A stretch of 64,000 nucleotides of DNA from CAIOYC01 sp965277345. Its GTDB lineage: Bacteria > Pseudomonadota > Alphaproteobacteria > Caulobacterales > Caulobacteraceae. The position numbers and the translations under genes were made by a program. Numbering within the stretch: position 1 is the first letter of the stretch; each line of letters starts with the position of its first letter. This document shows positions 31,295-41,700 of this stretch, one piece after another. The notes under the pieces are model-generated. The model did not search any database, was not told the origin of the DNA, and saw only the letters and a program-made list of their open reading frames with translations. The DNA lies in contig CBDICI010000004.1 of assembly GCA_965277345.1 (NCBI GenBank), forward strand, positions 434,001 through 498,000. The letters run 5' to 3'.

Positions 31295-32683
31295 TCAGTA
31301 CGCCAGATAGTCGAAAGCCGGCTGCACCTTTCCTGCCCACGGCCCGTGGTAGAGCTCCAGCAGGCGGTCGGCGGGGGTCATGCCGCTGTCGGCGATCTCC
31401 TCCAGGCCGGCGAGGAAGGTCGTCTCGTCGATCATGCCGCCATTCAGGTGGCCGCGCGCCTTCAGTCCCGCCTTGGCGATGGCCACCATGTCGGCGGCCA
31501 CTTCCTTGAGCGCGCGGCCGGCGATCTCGGCCTTCAGGCCTATGCGGGCGGCGTCGAGGCGGAGCGCCTTGTGCTGCTCGGTCGTCCAATGTTTGCAGAG
31601 GTCCCAGGCGGCCTCCAGCGCGGTGTCGTCATAAAACACTCCGCCCCAGAGCGCCGGCAGGGCGCAGATCGAGGTCTGCGGTCCGCAGTCGGCGCCGCGC
31701 ATCTCCAGATAGGTCTTCAGCCGCACCTCGGGGAACAGGGTAGTAAGGTGATCGCCCCAATCCTTCAGCGTCGCCTTCTCGCCAGGAACCACGTCCAGCC
31801 GCCCCTCGATGAAGTCGCGGAACGACTTGCCCGAGGCGTCGAGATAGAGCCCGTTTCGCTTGACGAAATACATCGGCACGTCGAGCGCATAGCGGGCGTA
31901 GGTCTCGAACCCGAACCCCTCCCCGAACACGAAGCCCAGCATACCGGTGCGGTCGGGATCGGTATCGGTCCACACCCGGGCGCGGGAGGACAGCCAGCCG
32001 GTGGGGCTGCCTTCCACGAAGGGGGAATTGGCGAACAGGGCGGTGGCCACAGGCTGCAACGCCAAAGAGACGCGGAACTTCTTCACCATGTCGGCTTCGG
32101 ACGAGAAGTCGAGATTGGCCTGCACGGTGCAGGTGCGGAACATCATATCGAGCCCCATGCCGCCGACCTTGGGCATGTAGGCGCGCATGATCTTGTAGCG
32201 GCCCTTGGGCATCACCGGGATCTGGTCCCGCCGCCAGGTGGGGATGTGGCCCATGCCGAGGAAGCCGATGTTCAGTTCGTCCGCCACGGCCTTGGTCTCG
32301 GTCAGGTGGCGCGTGGTCTCGGCGCAGATCTCGTGCAGCGTCGTGAGCGGCGCGCCGGAGAGCTCGAACTGCCCGCCGGGCTCCAGGCTGATATTGGCCA
32401 GCCCGCCGTCGGCATTGACACGTTCCAGCCCGATCATGGTCTGGCCGTCGTCCTCGCGGGCCTCCATCACCGGGGTCCAGCCGAAGCGTTTCAGCCCGTT
32501 GAGCAAAGCCTCAATCCCGTCCTCGCCATAATAGGGGATGGGCGTCAGGGTATCGGGACGAAAGCCGAACTTCTCGTGCTCGGCGCCGATACGCCATTCG
32601 CCGGCGGGCTTGCAGCCCTTGGCCAGCGAGCCCGCCAGGGCCTCCATGTCGAGCGGCCGTTGATCCACGTCGCAGTCGCCCAT
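31295..32683 (-). CDS. gshA: Glutamate-cysteine ligase, plant/alphaproteobacterial type
   Basis: A 462-residue enzyme catalysing the first step of glutathione synthesis. The GCS2 signature is intact: EWRIGAEHEKFGF, QTMIGLERVNADGGLANISL, EPGGQFELSGAPL, FLGMGHIPTWRRDQIPVMPK and MRTCTVQANLDF-type residues (MMFRTCTVQANLDFSSEADM). The type lacks similarity to the E. coli enzyme and is typical of alphaproteobacteria and plants. The length is normal. The ATG at 32683 is the only plausible start. Confidence 0.95.
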   Translation of the reverse strand: MGDCDVDQRPLDMEALAGSLAKGCKPAGEWRIGAEHEKFGFRPDTLTPIPYYGEDGIEALLNGLKRFGWTPVMEAREDDGQTMIGLERVNADGGLANISLEPGGQFELSGAPLTTLHEICAETTRHLTETKAVADELNIGFLGMGHIPTWRRDQIPVMPKGRYKIMRAYMPKVGGMGLDMMFRTCTVQANLDFSSEADMVKKFRVSLALQPVATALFANSPFVEGSPTGWLSSRARVWTDTDPDRTGMLGFVFGEGFGFETYARYALDVPMYFVKRNGLYLDASGKSFRDFIEGRLDVVPGEKATLKDWGDHLTTLFPEVRLKTYLEMRGADCGPQTSICALPALWGGVFYDDTALEAAWDLCKHWTTEQHKALRLDAARIGLKAEIAGRALKEVAADMVAIAKAGLKARGHLNGGMIDETTFLAGLEEIADSGMTPADRLLELYHGPWAGKVQPAFDYLAY

Positions 32684-32792
32684 CGCTGGAGTTCCCCATC
32701 GGCCAGGCGCACGCCCAGTTCCGGCCGCAATTGCGGCCTCGCGCAGATAAGGCCCGCGGCGGAAAGGCTCAAGGGGGCGCCCTTCGCGCGCC

Positions 32793-34835
32793 TCAGTTCG
32801 GCACGTTCGCTTCCAGTTCCGCCAGCCAGGCGGTGGCGACGGCGTCGGACGGCATCCGCCAGTCGCCGCGAGGCGAGAGCGACCCGCCCGAGGAGATCTT
32901 GGGGCCGTTCGGCAGGGCCGAACGCTTGAACTGGTTGGCGAAGAACCGTTTCAGGAACAGCGCCATCCAGCGCTTGATGGTGGGCAGGTCATAGGCGTGC
33001 CTGTCCGCCTCGGTCAGGCCCACGGGCCAGCCCCCAACCGTCACATCATGCCAGGCGGTCCAGGCCAGGAAGGCGATCTTGGAGGGCTTGAACCCATAGC
33101 GGGTGAGATAGAACAGGTTGAAGTCCTGCAGCGCGTAGGGACCGACGGCGGCTTCGGTGGACTGGGATTTGCCGTCCGCGCCGGCGGGGATCAGCTCGGG
33201 CGAAATCTCCGCCGCCAGCACTGCGTGCAAGGCGGTCGCCACCGCCTCACCGAACCCGCCGTGGGCGGCGGCATAGCGGATCAGGTGCTGGATCAGCGTC
33301 TTGGACACCCCGGAATTAGGGTTGTAGTGGCTCATATGGTCGCCGACGCCGTAGGTCGCCCAGCCGAGCCCGAGCTCGGACAGGTCGCCGGTGCCGACCA
33401 CCAGCGCCCCATGCTGGTTGGCGAGGCGGAACAGCAGGTCCGTGCGCAGCCCCGCCTGCACATTCTCGAAGGTGACGTCGTAGGCCGGCTTGCCCTCGGC
33501 GAAGGGATGCTTGAGGTCGGCCAGCATCTGCCGGGCCAGAGGGCGGATATCCAGCTCCTCCGCCGAGACGCCCAGCCCCCGCATCAGCGTCCAGGCGGCG
33601 GACTTCGTGCCGTCCGATGTGGCGAAACCGGGCAGGGTATAGGCAAGCACATCGGTGCGCGGATGGCCGAGCAGCTCCATGGCCTTCACCGCCACGATCA
33701 GCGCCTGGGTGGAGTCCAGTCCGCCGGAGACGCCGACCACCAACTTGCTCAGGCCCGTGGCGCGCAGGCGCTCGGTCAGGCCCTGTACCTGGATATTCCA
33801 CGCCTCATGACAGTTGGCGTCGAGCTCGGCCGAGTCAGCGGGTACATAGGGGTAGCGCTCGATGGTGCGCGCCAGCGCCCCGCGCACGCTCACCGCGGGC
33901 GGGGTCTGCTCGAAGGCGATGTTGCGAAAGGCGGGCCCCGCATTGACCCTGACGCTGTCGGCGAAGGAGGAGGTGCGGGTGCGCTCGGCCCTGATGCGGT
34001 CAAGATCGATATCCGTGGTGATCAGCACGCTATGGGCGGGGAAACGCGCGGTCTCCACCAGCCGCTCGCCCAGTTCATAGACCGCGGCGTGGCCATCCCA
34101 GGCCAGGTCGGTAGTGGATTCTCCCGGCCCGGCGGCGGAATAGGCGTAGGCGGCGAGGCAGCGGGCGGATTGGGCGCCGCACAGCATCCGCCGCATCTGC
34201 GCCTTGCCGATGGTGATGTTGGAGGCCGAGAGGTTCAGCAGCACCTCCGCCCCCGCCAGCGCCGCGCGGCCGGAGGGCGGCTCGGTGGTCCAGACGTCCT
34301 CGCAGATCTCGGCGTGGGCGGTGAAGGGGACCGGCCCTTCGGCGGCGAACAGCAGGTCGGTCCCGAACGGAGCGGTCTGGCCGGCTACCTGCACGGTCTG
34401 GCCCGTCACCCCATGGCCCGGCGCGAACCAGCGCCGCTCGTAAAACTCGCGGTAGTTAGGCAGGAAGCTCTTGGGGACGACGCCCAGCACCCGCCCCCGG
34501 TGCAGCATCGCCGCCGTGTTGTAGAGCGAGACGCCGGCGCGGATCGGGGCGCCCAGCGCCACCAGCACGTCGAGACCGGCGGTGGCGGCGGCGATGCGCG
34601 CAATCTCCGCCTCCACCGCGCTCAACAGCGTCGCCTGCAGCAGCAGATCGTCGACGGCGTAGGCGGACAGGCCGAGCTCGGGGAACAGCATGACCGAACA
34701 CCCGGCTGCGGCGCCCTCGCGGATCAGCCGTTCAGTCTCCGCGCCGTTGGCCGCTACGTCGGCGGGCCGCACCCTGGGCGTGCAGACGCCGAGACGGAGA
34801 AAACCATGGCTCGCCGGATCGAAGAAGTCGCTCAT
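32793..34835 (-). CDS. nadE: Glutamine-dependent NAD+ synthetase
   Basis: A 680-residue two-domain enzyme from ATG 34835 (MSDFFDPASHGFLRLGVCTP). The N-terminal nitrilase-like glutaminase has the Glu-Lys-Cys set: VMLFPELGLSAY, GVVPKSFLPNYREFYERRWF and HAEICEDVWTTEPP. The synthetase domain carries the PP-loop KLVVGVSGGLDSTQALIVAV and GTGDLSELGLGWATYGVGDH. It makes NAD from deamido-NAD using glutamine. An in-frame ATG at 34871 adds 12 residues with no family support. Confidence 0.96.
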   Translation of the reverse strand: MSDFFDPASHGFLRLGVCTPRVRPADVAANGAETERLIREGAAAGCSVMLFPELGLSAYAVDDLLLQATLLSAVEAEIARIAAATAGLDVLVALGAPIRAGVSLYNTAAMLHRGRVLGVVPKSFLPNYREFYERRWFAPGHGVTGQTVQVAGQTAPFGTDLLFAAEGPVPFTAHAEICEDVWTTEPPSGRAALAGAEVLLNLSASNITIGKAQMRRMLCGAQSARCLAAYAYSAAGPGESTTDLAWDGHAAVYELGERLVETARFPAHSVLITTDIDLDRIRAERTRTSSFADSVRVNAGPAFRNIAFEQTPPAVSVRGALARTIERYPYVPADSAELDANCHEAWNIQVQGLTERLRATGLSKLVVGVSGGLDSTQALIVAVKAMELLGHPRTDVLAYTLPGFATSDGTKSAAWTLMRGLGVSAEELDIRPLARQMLADLKHPFAEGKPAYDVTFENVQAGLRTDLLFRLANQHGALVVGTGDLSELGLGWATYGVGDHMSHYNPNSGVSKTLIQHLIRYAAAHGGFGEAVATALHAVLAAEISPELIPAGADGKSQSTEAAVGPYALQDFNLFYLTRYGFKPSKIAFLAWTAWHDVTVGGWPVGLTEADRHAYDLPTIKRWMALFLKRFFANQFKRSALPNGPKISSGGSLSPRGDWRMPSDAVATAWLAELEANVPN

Positions 34836-34964
34836 CGACGCGCACCCTGCCGTCCCACGCCCACCCGCCACGGGCTTATGCTAAATTTGAGCATATGTTG
34901 GGTATAGATCACCGCCCACCGCCCAGCAAGCTGGCCGTGTCGCTGTGCGCCCTGCCGTGAAGGC

Positions 34965-35576
34965 CTAGAAATAGCGTTCCTTGACCCGGATGGTGTCGCC
35001 GGGCTCCACCGGGGTGGTGGTAGTCAGGTCGACCTCGTGCTCGGCGGTCTCGTCGGCGCGCTTGATGTAGACCCGGTGCGTATCGGCGCGGTAAGTGAAG
35101 CCGTTGGCGGTAGCCACCGCGTTTAACACGGTCAGACCGTTCACATAGGGATATTCCCCGGGCTTGGTCACCTCACCGAGGATGTAGAAAGGCCGGTAGT
35201 TCAGCACCTCCACATTGACCTTGGGGTCCTTCAGATAGCCGTTGCTCAGCGTGGTCTGGATTTCGGTCTGCAGTTCGGCCGTGGTCAGGCCGGCCGCCTT
35301 CACATCGCCGATCAGCGGCAGGGAGATGGTGCCCGAACCGGACACCACGAACTCTCCGGTCAGCGACGCCTCGTCGAAGGTGATGATCCGCACCTTGTCG
35401 GCCGGGCCGAGCCGGTACTGATAGGTGGCGTCGCCGCCGCGCGGTATGGCGTTGGCCGGGGCGGCCCCCGCCTCCACGTGGGGCGCCGATACGCCCTCCT
35501 GCATCGGCGCGTTGGCGCAGGCGGCCAGACTGGCCGCCGAAAGCAGGCAGGCGAACCAAAGAGCCAAGCTTCGCAT
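34965..35576 (-). CDS. Wza-like polysaccharide export lipoprotein
   Basis: A 203-residue protein with a lipoprotein signal (MRSLALWFACLLSAASLAAC, lipobox LAAC). The polysaccharide-export domain follows: YRLGPADKVRIITFDEASLT, GTISLPLIGDVKAAGLTTAE and a SLBB-type part FYILGEVTKPGEYPYVNGLT. Such proteins form the periplasmic/outer-membrane part of capsule or holdfast polysaccharide exporters; the inner-membrane partner is not in this window. It lies 37 bases after the phosphatase gene on the same strand. Confidence 0.9.
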   Translation of the reverse strand: MRSLALWFACLLSAASLAACANAPMQEGVSAPHVEAGAAPANAIPRGGDATYQYRLGPADKVRIITFDEASLTGEFVVSGSGTISLPLIGDVKAAGLTTAELQTEIQTTLSNGYLKDPKVNVEVLNYRPFYILGEVTKPGEYPYVNGLTVLNAVATANGFTYRADTHRVYIKRADETAEHEVDLTTTTPVEPGDTIRVKERYF

Positions 35577-35613
35577 CGATCTTCCTCAGCAGGCGCGTGC
35601 GCGCAAATTTATC

Positions 35614-36396
35614 TCAAACCCCGGTTCGAAGGAACCGACGCTCCGACCCTTCGAGCCGCAGGGCAGTCAGGATGCCCGTGGCATAGGCGCCCGTATCCAC
35701 CCCGATCCGCCCCGGCCGCTGCACCGGCTCCGCCGTCGGGGTATGGCCGTGGACCACCACCCGATCGCCGAAGGCCGGCGCCTCCAGGAACTCCTGTCGA
35801 ATCCAGAGCAGGTCCCGGTCGCTCTGTTGCTCCAGCGGTATGCCGGGACGAAGTCCGGCGTGGACGAACACATAGTCGCCAATCGTTGCGAAAAGCCTGA
35901 GGCTTTCCAGGAAGGTCAGATGCGCCGGGGGCAGGGCCGCAGCGAAGGCGTCGCGTGCCGCGCGCCAGGCCGCCAGGTCGTCTCGGCCCGACGGGGGATG
36001 CACGCCGTAGGAGGCCAGGGTCTCGCGCCCGCCGTGTTCGGCCCAGGCCAGCGCTCCCTCCGGATCGTCGAGGAAGTTCAGCAACGCCTCTTCGTGATTG
36101 CCCTTCAGCGCGATCATGCGCTCGCCGCCCTGCGCCGCCAGGCCGGCGAGGATGTCGAGCACGCCGCGGGAGTCCTGCCCCCGGTCCACATAGTCGCCCA
36201 GCGTGACGACACGCGGCACGAGGTCCGGCCGGCTGGCGGTATCGGCCTCGATCTTCCTCAGCAGGCTGCGGAGCAGGTCGACCCGGCCGTGAATGTCGCC
36301 GATGGCGTAGATGACCTCGCCATCGGGCGCCGCGGCCGGCGCCCGGTCGGGCTTCCGGGCGCGCAGAGCCTGAAAACGAGACTTGAACCAGTCCAT
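35614..36396 (-). CDS. Calcineurin-like serine/threonine protein phosphatase
   Basis: A 260-residue metallophosphatase of the PrpA/lambda-phosphatase type. All metal motifs are present: YAIGDIHGRVDLL, VTLGDYVDRGQDS, IALKGNHEEALLNFL, YVFVHAGLRPG and VVVHGHTPTAEPV, with the final GVDTGAYATG. It probably dephosphorylates proteins or small phosphates in the cytoplasm. Its position upstream of a polysaccharide exporter suggests, but does not prove, a role in polysaccharide control. Confidence 0.93.
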   Translation of the reverse strand: MDWFKSRFQALRARKPDRAPAAAPDGEVIYAIGDIHGRVDLLRSLLRKIEADTASRPDLVPRVVTLGDYVDRGQDSRGVLDILAGLAAQGGERMIALKGNHEEALLNFLDDPEGALAWAEHGGRETLASYGVHPPSGRDDLAAWRAARDAFAAALPPAHLTFLESLRLFATIGDYVFVHAGLRPGIPLEQQSDRDLLWIRQEFLEAPAFGDRVVVHGHTPTAEPVQRPGRIGVDTGAYATGILTALRLEGSERRFLRTGV

Positions 36397-36495
36397 ATCG
36401 ACCCTTGTGCGTCCCGCCGCCGGACGCCTCCGGTGATCTAACGCTCCAAGTGGTTCAAGTCAGCAAGGATGGGGCCATTTCAAGGTCCAGGCGTC

Positions 36496-37272
36496 TCAAA
36501 TGCCGCCATACCACTCATAGCCGCGGTCCTCCCAATAGCCGCCGTGGCCGCCGTGCAGGTGATCCAGGTTGTTCACCGCCTCGACCTTCATCACGTACTT
36601 GGCGTGCTTGTAGCCGAGATAGCGCTCCACCCGCAGGCGAAGCGGCGCGCCGTGCGGTACGGCCAGCGGCTGGTCGTTCATGTCGTAGGCGAGGAGGGTC
36701 TGCGGGTGGAAGGCGTCGGCCAGCCCGATGCTTTCGTAGTAGTCGTCCGAGCCGTCGTCGGCGTCGCCCAGGCTGTCGGCGCAGTGGAAGACGATGAACT
36801 TCGCCTGCGGCTTGAGCCTGGCCTGTTTCAACAGGTCGCCCAACGGCGCGCCCTTCCACTTGCCGATGCAGCTCCAGCCCTCCACGCAATCGTGCCGGGT
36901 GATCTGGGTGCGGGCCGGCCGGGCGCGCAGGTCGTCGAGCGAGAGACTCAGCGGCTGCTCCACCAGACCGGTGACCTCCAGCTTCCAGTCCTTGAAGCCG
37001 GCGTCGCGGTGGGCGACGTAGTCGTCATCGTCCGGATCGGTGGAGCCGTTGGGCTTGAAGAACTTGGAGATGTCCTTCTCCGCATATTCGGGGGCCAGTT
37101 GCCCGGCGCCGAGGAGGACGCGCTGGGCCTTGCGGGTCACCACCTCGGCCGTGCCGACGCCGCGCGAGACCTTATCGTCGTCCGTGATCTTGTCGCAGGC
37201 GGCCAGTGTGCCGGCGGCGCCGGTGGCCAGCAGCGCCGCGACCCGGCGCCGGTTCAGGGTGGGCCAAATCAT
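36496..37272 (-). CDS. Sulfite-oxidase-family molybdopterin oxidoreductase (MsrP-like), predicted lipoprotein
   Basis: A 258-residue protein from ATG 37272, which overlaps the cytochrome gene stop as ATGA. The N-terminus (MIWPTLNRRRVAALLATGAA, then GTLAAC) has consecutive Arg and a lipobox-like Cys, suggesting export by Tat and lipid anchoring. The Mo-cofactor domain has RHDCVEGWSCIGKWKGAPLG with the molybdenum-ligand Cys, then FHCADSLGDADDGSDDYYES, PQTLLAYDMNDQPLAVPHGA and LRLRVERYLGYKHAKYVMKV. In E. coli MsrP repairs oxidised periplasmic Met; here the acceptor and substrate are unknown. Confidence 0.88.
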   Translation of the reverse strand: MIWPTLNRRRVAALLATGAAGTLAACDKITDDDKVSRGVGTAEVVTRKAQRVLLGAGQLAPEYAEKDISKFFKPNGSTDPDDDDYVAHRDAGFKDWKLEVTGLVEQPLSLSLDDLRARPARTQITRHDCVEGWSCIGKWKGAPLGDLLKQARLKPQAKFIVFHCADSLGDADDGSDDYYESIGLADAFHPQTLLAYDMNDQPLAVPHGAPLRLRVERYLGYKHAKYVMKVEAVNNLDHLHGGHGGYWEDRGYEWYGGI

Positions 37273-38165
37273 TCCGACGCTCCTTCGGTATTCGGCAGGG
37301 CGTGCGCCGGCTTGATGGTGAAATAGCCGGTGATGATCGAGCGCGTCTCGTTGACCACCCCGGCGGCGAACACCTCGAAGATGTGGATCAGGAAGAAGAT
37401 CACGATCCCCGACGCGGAGAGGAAGTGGATCGTCCGCGCCGACTGCCGCCCGCCGAATACCCAGAGCAGCCCCGGGAACGCCGCGTCCATGCCCGGCGAC
37501 ATGGTAAGTCCGGTGAGCAGCATCAGCGGCAGAAGGCCGTAGAGCACGATCAGATAGGCCAGCTTCTGCAACACGTTGTACCGCGCCGCCGCATCGCCCT
37601 CCGGATGCTTCAGCCGGAGATGCTCCCAGATCGAGGCCGGGATCGACTTCAGGTCGGCGACGGTGGGCCAGAGGTCCTTCTTCAGATGCCGGCTCCAGAT
37701 CGTGTAGGCGACGAAGATCAGGCCGTTGATGACGAAGATCCACGCCGCGAAGAAATGCCAGTGCCGGCCCGTGCCGAGATCGCGCAGGCCCGGCAGGGTG
37801 GCCCAGTGCGGAAAGCCGCGCTCCTCCAGATGCCCCGCCTTGCCCGACGCGCCGAGGACACCCGTGGTGTCGAACGCGTGTCCGAAGATCGTGGTCACGC
37901 CGCGCATCTGCGCGCCCTCGCCCTGGGCGGCGAGCGAGACCACCGGATGGTCGAAGTCGGTGGTCATGCCCCAGTCGAGCGTGGGGTGGGCGTTGAAGAT
38001 CTGCAGCCCGCTCATCAGCAGGATCAGTAGCATGATGGCATTCAGCCAGTGCCAGGACCGAACCCACAGGGTATGGCGATAGACGGTTCGCGCCTGCGTC
38101 ATTGCTGGCGCCGAGGTCTCTACCGGTCCGGGCGGGGCCGCTTCATCGGCCATCGTGTCGCTCAT
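37269..38165 (-). CDS. Cytochrome b561-type membrane protein, partner of the Mo enzyme
   Basis: A 298-residue protein from ATG 38165 behind GAGGGG. The cytochrome b/b6-like domain has an N-terminal His (VYRHTLWVRSWHWLNAIMLL), a central HWHFFAAWIFVINGLIFVAY and a late TIHFLSASGIVIFFLIHIFEVF; these His are probable haem ligands. It would pass electrons from the quinone pool to the exported molybdoenzyme encoded immediately after it, analogous to MsrQ but from a different cytochrome family. Confidence 0.88.
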   Translation of the reverse strand: MSDTMADEAAPPGPVETSAPAMTQARTVYRHTLWVRSWHWLNAIMLLILLMSGLQIFNAHPTLDWGMTTDFDHPVVSLAAQGEGAQMRGVTTIFGHAFDTTGVLGASGKAGHLEERGFPHWATLPGLRDLGTGRHWHFFAAWIFVINGLIFVAYTIWSRHLKKDLWPTVADLKSIPASIWEHLRLKHPEGDAAARYNVLQKLAYLIVLYGLLPLMLLTGLTMSPGMDAAFPGLLWVFGGRQSARTIHFLSASGIVIFFLIHIFEVFAAGVVNETRSIITGYFTIKPAHALPNTEGASE

Positions 38166-38324
38166 GGACCCCTCGATAGTATTGGTGCTGTTCGACAGTT
38201 CGCGGCGCACTATCGCCAAGTTGCAACCTTACAGAAATTTGGGCGAAACGTCCCTTGTGGCGGGATACCGGATTGAGCGATGGTCCGGCCCTAGCCGCGC
38301 TGTGCGGTATGAAGGGCCTCCACC

Positions 38325-38591
38325 ATGACCAAGCTGTTCGCTTCCGCCGCCATCATCGCCGCGCTCGTCGCCGCGCCCGCCATGGCTCAAAACAAGATGG
38401 CCGCCTCCAAGCCGATGGCGTCCAACTCCACCGCGACCAACTCCATGTCCTCGGACAAGATGGCCGGCGACAAGATGGCCAAGCCGATGGCCAAGAAGCA
38501 CAAGAAGCACAAGAAGGCCAAGATGTCTTCGATGAAGTCGGACTCCATGAAGTCGGACTCCATGTCCAACAACTCCATGTCCAACAAGTAA
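38325..38591 (+). CDS. Secreted Met/Lys/Ser-rich MXKDX-type pentapeptide repeat protein
   Basis: An 88-residue protein with signal peptide (MTKLFASAAIIAALVAAPAMA). The mature part is low-complexity: KMAASKPMASNSTATNSMSS, DKMAGDKMAKPMAKKHKKHK and MKSDSMKSDSMSNNSMSNK. The M-x-K-x repeat matches the pentapeptide MXKDX family of unknown function, sometimes proposed to bind metal through Met and His. A strong terminator follows, so it is a single-gene unit. Confidence 0.75.
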   Translation: MTKLFASAAIIAALVAAPAMAQNKMAASKPMASNSTATNSMSSDKMAGDKMAKPMAKKHKKHKKAKMSSMKSDSMKSDSMSNNSMSNK

Positions 38592-38629
38592 GACGGGGTT
38601 CGGGGTCGTCCGGCCCCGCCTTCGTGTCG

Positions 38630-38660
38630 CGCCCCCGGGGTTCGCTCCGGGGGCGTTTTT
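38630..38660 (+). terminator. Rho-independent terminator
   Basis: CGCCCCCGG at 38630-38638 and CCGGGGGCG at 38647-38655 form a 9-base-pair stem followed by TTTTT. It closes the MXKDX gene and insulates the following alpha-2-macroglobulin gene. Confidence 0.9.
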
Positions 38661-38765
38661 GTAGATAATTTAAGCGATTTCGGTAGCCCGCGCCGATTGA
38701 CGGAAAGCGTGGCCTCTGGCCTCATTTGACCGCTGGCAAGAACATGCCGGCGGGAGATCACCGAC

Positions 38766-41700
38766 ATGGCGGGGTGGGATCGCACGTCGATCGCGGCGGT
38801 TGTCGCGGGCGTCGCCGTGGCGTTCGGCGCAGGTTTGCTCGCGGGCAAGGCCCTGCCCAGCCATACCAGAAGCAATGGCGAGGCCGGCTTCGACTGGCCC
38901 TTCTTCGGTAAGCCGCGCGATCCCCATGCCGCCCGCCCTGCGGTCCCGAGGCCCGACGGTTTCGCGGTGTGGACCATGCGAGTCGATACTACCCAGCCCG
39001 AACCCCTGGCCTGCGTGCGCCTGACCCGCCCGCTCGACCCGTCCAAGTCCTATTCCGATTTCGTGCAGGTGCTGCCCGATCTCCGCCACGCGCCCGCGGT
39101 ATCGGTGCGCGGCGACGAGCTGTGCATCGCCGGGACGGGTTTCGACAGCCACCGCTTCACCCTGCTGAAGGGGCTCCCCGCCCGCACGGGCGAGACCTTG
39201 TCCGACAACGCCGATGTGGACTTCACCTTCGGCGACAAGCCGCCGTCCATCGCCTTTGCCGGCGAGGGCGTGATCCTGCCCCGCGAGGAGTCCGACGGCG
39301 TCGGCATCCAGACGGTCAACGTGGCCAAGGTGGCGGTGGAGGTCTGGCGCGTGCCGGACCGCAATCTGGTGCGCCAGGAGATCAACGCCCCCGACCCCAC
39401 CCCGGATGGGGAAGCCAGCTACGACTCCGAGGGCGAGAGCGAGGGCAAACCGGTGTGGAAAGGCGTCGTGCCGGTGAAGGGTCCGCTGGCCCAGCGCAGC
39501 ACCACGGTCTTCCCACTCGGCGCCGTGCTGCACGACTTGGCGCCCGGCGCCTACATCATCAAGGCCAGGGACGCGTCGGGCGGACGCGACGTGAAGCTCG
39601 GCAAGGACGCCGCCGCCAACGAGAATGATCGCCCCGCCACGGCGCGGCGCTGGATCCTGTTCACCGACATGGCGCTGGTGGCCTATCAGGGTTCGGACGG
39701 ACTGGACGTGGTGGTTCGTTCGCTGAAGACCGCCAAGGTGCTCCCGGGGGTGCGGCTGCAACTCACCGCCCGCGACGGTGAGACCTTGGCCAATGCGAAT
39801 GCCGACGCCGACGGCCGGGTGCACTTCGCAAAGGCGCTGCTGGCCGGCGAAGGCTCGCAGCACGCAAAGATGGTCATGGCCTACGGGCCGAAGGTGGACT
39901 TCACCGCGGTGGACCTCGACCGCTCGCCCATGGACCTGTCGCACCAGCCGGTGCAGGGCCGCGCCGCGAGCGGCGAGGTGGACGCCTTCCTCTACGCCGA
40001 CCGCGGCATCTATCGCCCCGGCGAGGTCGCCCACGTGGTGGCCATGGTGCGCGACCGGCTGGCCCGCGCCATCAAGGCCAGGCCCGGCGCCCTGGTGATC
40101 CGTCGCCCCTCAGGCGTGGAATACCAGAAGGTGCGCTTCGACAAGGTGATCGACGGCGCCATCGCCCAGGACGTGATCCTGCCCAAGAGCGCGCCCCACG
40201 GCCGCTGGACCGTCAAGCTGGAGATGGACGGGTCCGATACGCCCGCCGGCGAAGTGGACTTCCAAGTGGAGGACTTCGCCCCCCAACGGCTGGATGTGAA
40301 GCTCGACGGCCACGCCGCCGACCCCATCGGCCCCAACCAGGTGCGCAAGGTCGAGGTAAGCGCTCGCTTTCTCTACGGGGCCACAGGGTCGGGCCTGCAG
40401 ACCCAGGGCGAGGCCCGCATCCGGGAGGACGCAGACCCCTTTCCCGCGCTGAAGGACTACCAGTGGGGCGACCAGAAGACCCCCTATCAGGAGCAGTTCG
40501 AGCCGCTGCCCAATACGGTCACCGATGGCCAGGGCCACGCGACGCTCAGCGTCGATTCCGCCAAGGCGGGCGACACCACCGCCCCGCTTCTCGCCGCCGT
40601 CACCGCCAGTGTGTTCGAGCCCGGCGGCCGGCCGGTGCGCGAGACCGCCAACCTGAAAATCCGTACCAGGCCGCTCTATCTCGGGGTGAAGACCACCTCG
40701 TCCGGTTCCGGCGATACGCCGACCCAGATGTTCGATGTCGTGGCGGTGGACGCCGGCGGCCGCCGCATCGCCGCGCCGGATATCGCCTACACCCTGGTGG
40801 CCGAGAACTGGTCGTATGACTGGTATCAGAAGGATGGGCGCTGGAGCTGGCGGCGCACCGCGCGCGACAAGCCGATCCTGTCCGGTCAGATCAGCATCGG
40901 CGCCGGCCAGCCCGCGCGCCTGACCCGCCGCCTGCCCTGGGGCGACTACCGGCTCGAACTCCTCGACGCCAAAACCGGAGCCAAGACGGTGATCCGCATC
41001 GCGCCGGGCTGGGGCGACACCACCACCGACGCGGAGGCGCCCGATACCGTGCGCCTGTCCGCCGGGACCGAGGCCCACGTCCAGGGCGACACCATCACCG
41101 TGCGCCTCCAGGCCCCCTATGCGGGGGAAGCGCAGGTGGCGGTCGCCACCGACCGGGTGATCGACTTCAAGACCCTGAGCGTCAGCAAGGACGGAGCGAC
41201 GGTAAAGCTGAAGACCTCCGCCGCCTGGAACGGCGGCGCCTATGTGCTGGTCAGCGTCATCCAGCCCCGAGATCCGGGCGTCACGCCCAAGCCCCGCCGG
41301 GCGCTCGGGCTCATCTACGTGCCGCTCGACCCCAAGGGCCGCAAGCTCACCGTGGCGTTGGGCGCGCCGGCCAAGCTCGACTCCAAGGCGGCCGTCACCA
41401 TCCCGGTGGCCGTGCAGGGCATCGGCCTCGGCCAGCGCGCGCACGTGACGCTGGCGGCGGTGGACGAGGGCATTCTGCGCATCACCCACCAGGTCAATCC
41501 CGACCCGGCCAAGTGGTACTTCGGCAAGCGCGCCCTGACGCTCGACTACCGCGACGACTATGGGCGCCTGCTCGATCCCAATCTCGGCGCGCCCGCCGCG
41601 CTGAACTACGGCGCCGACGAGATCGGCGGCCAGGGGCTGTCCGTCGTGCCCATCAAGACCGTGGCGCTGTGGTCCGGCGTAATCGCCACCGGCCTCGACG

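Noticed and set aside
32997..34907. 636-codon open frame opposite nadE
   Set aside because: Antisense shadow with no motifs, while nadE has complete glutaminase and synthetase motifs.
36430..36495. GGTTCAAGTC resembling a tRNA T-arm
   Set aside because: No acceptor stem, anticodon arm or CCA-proximal pairing can be built around it.
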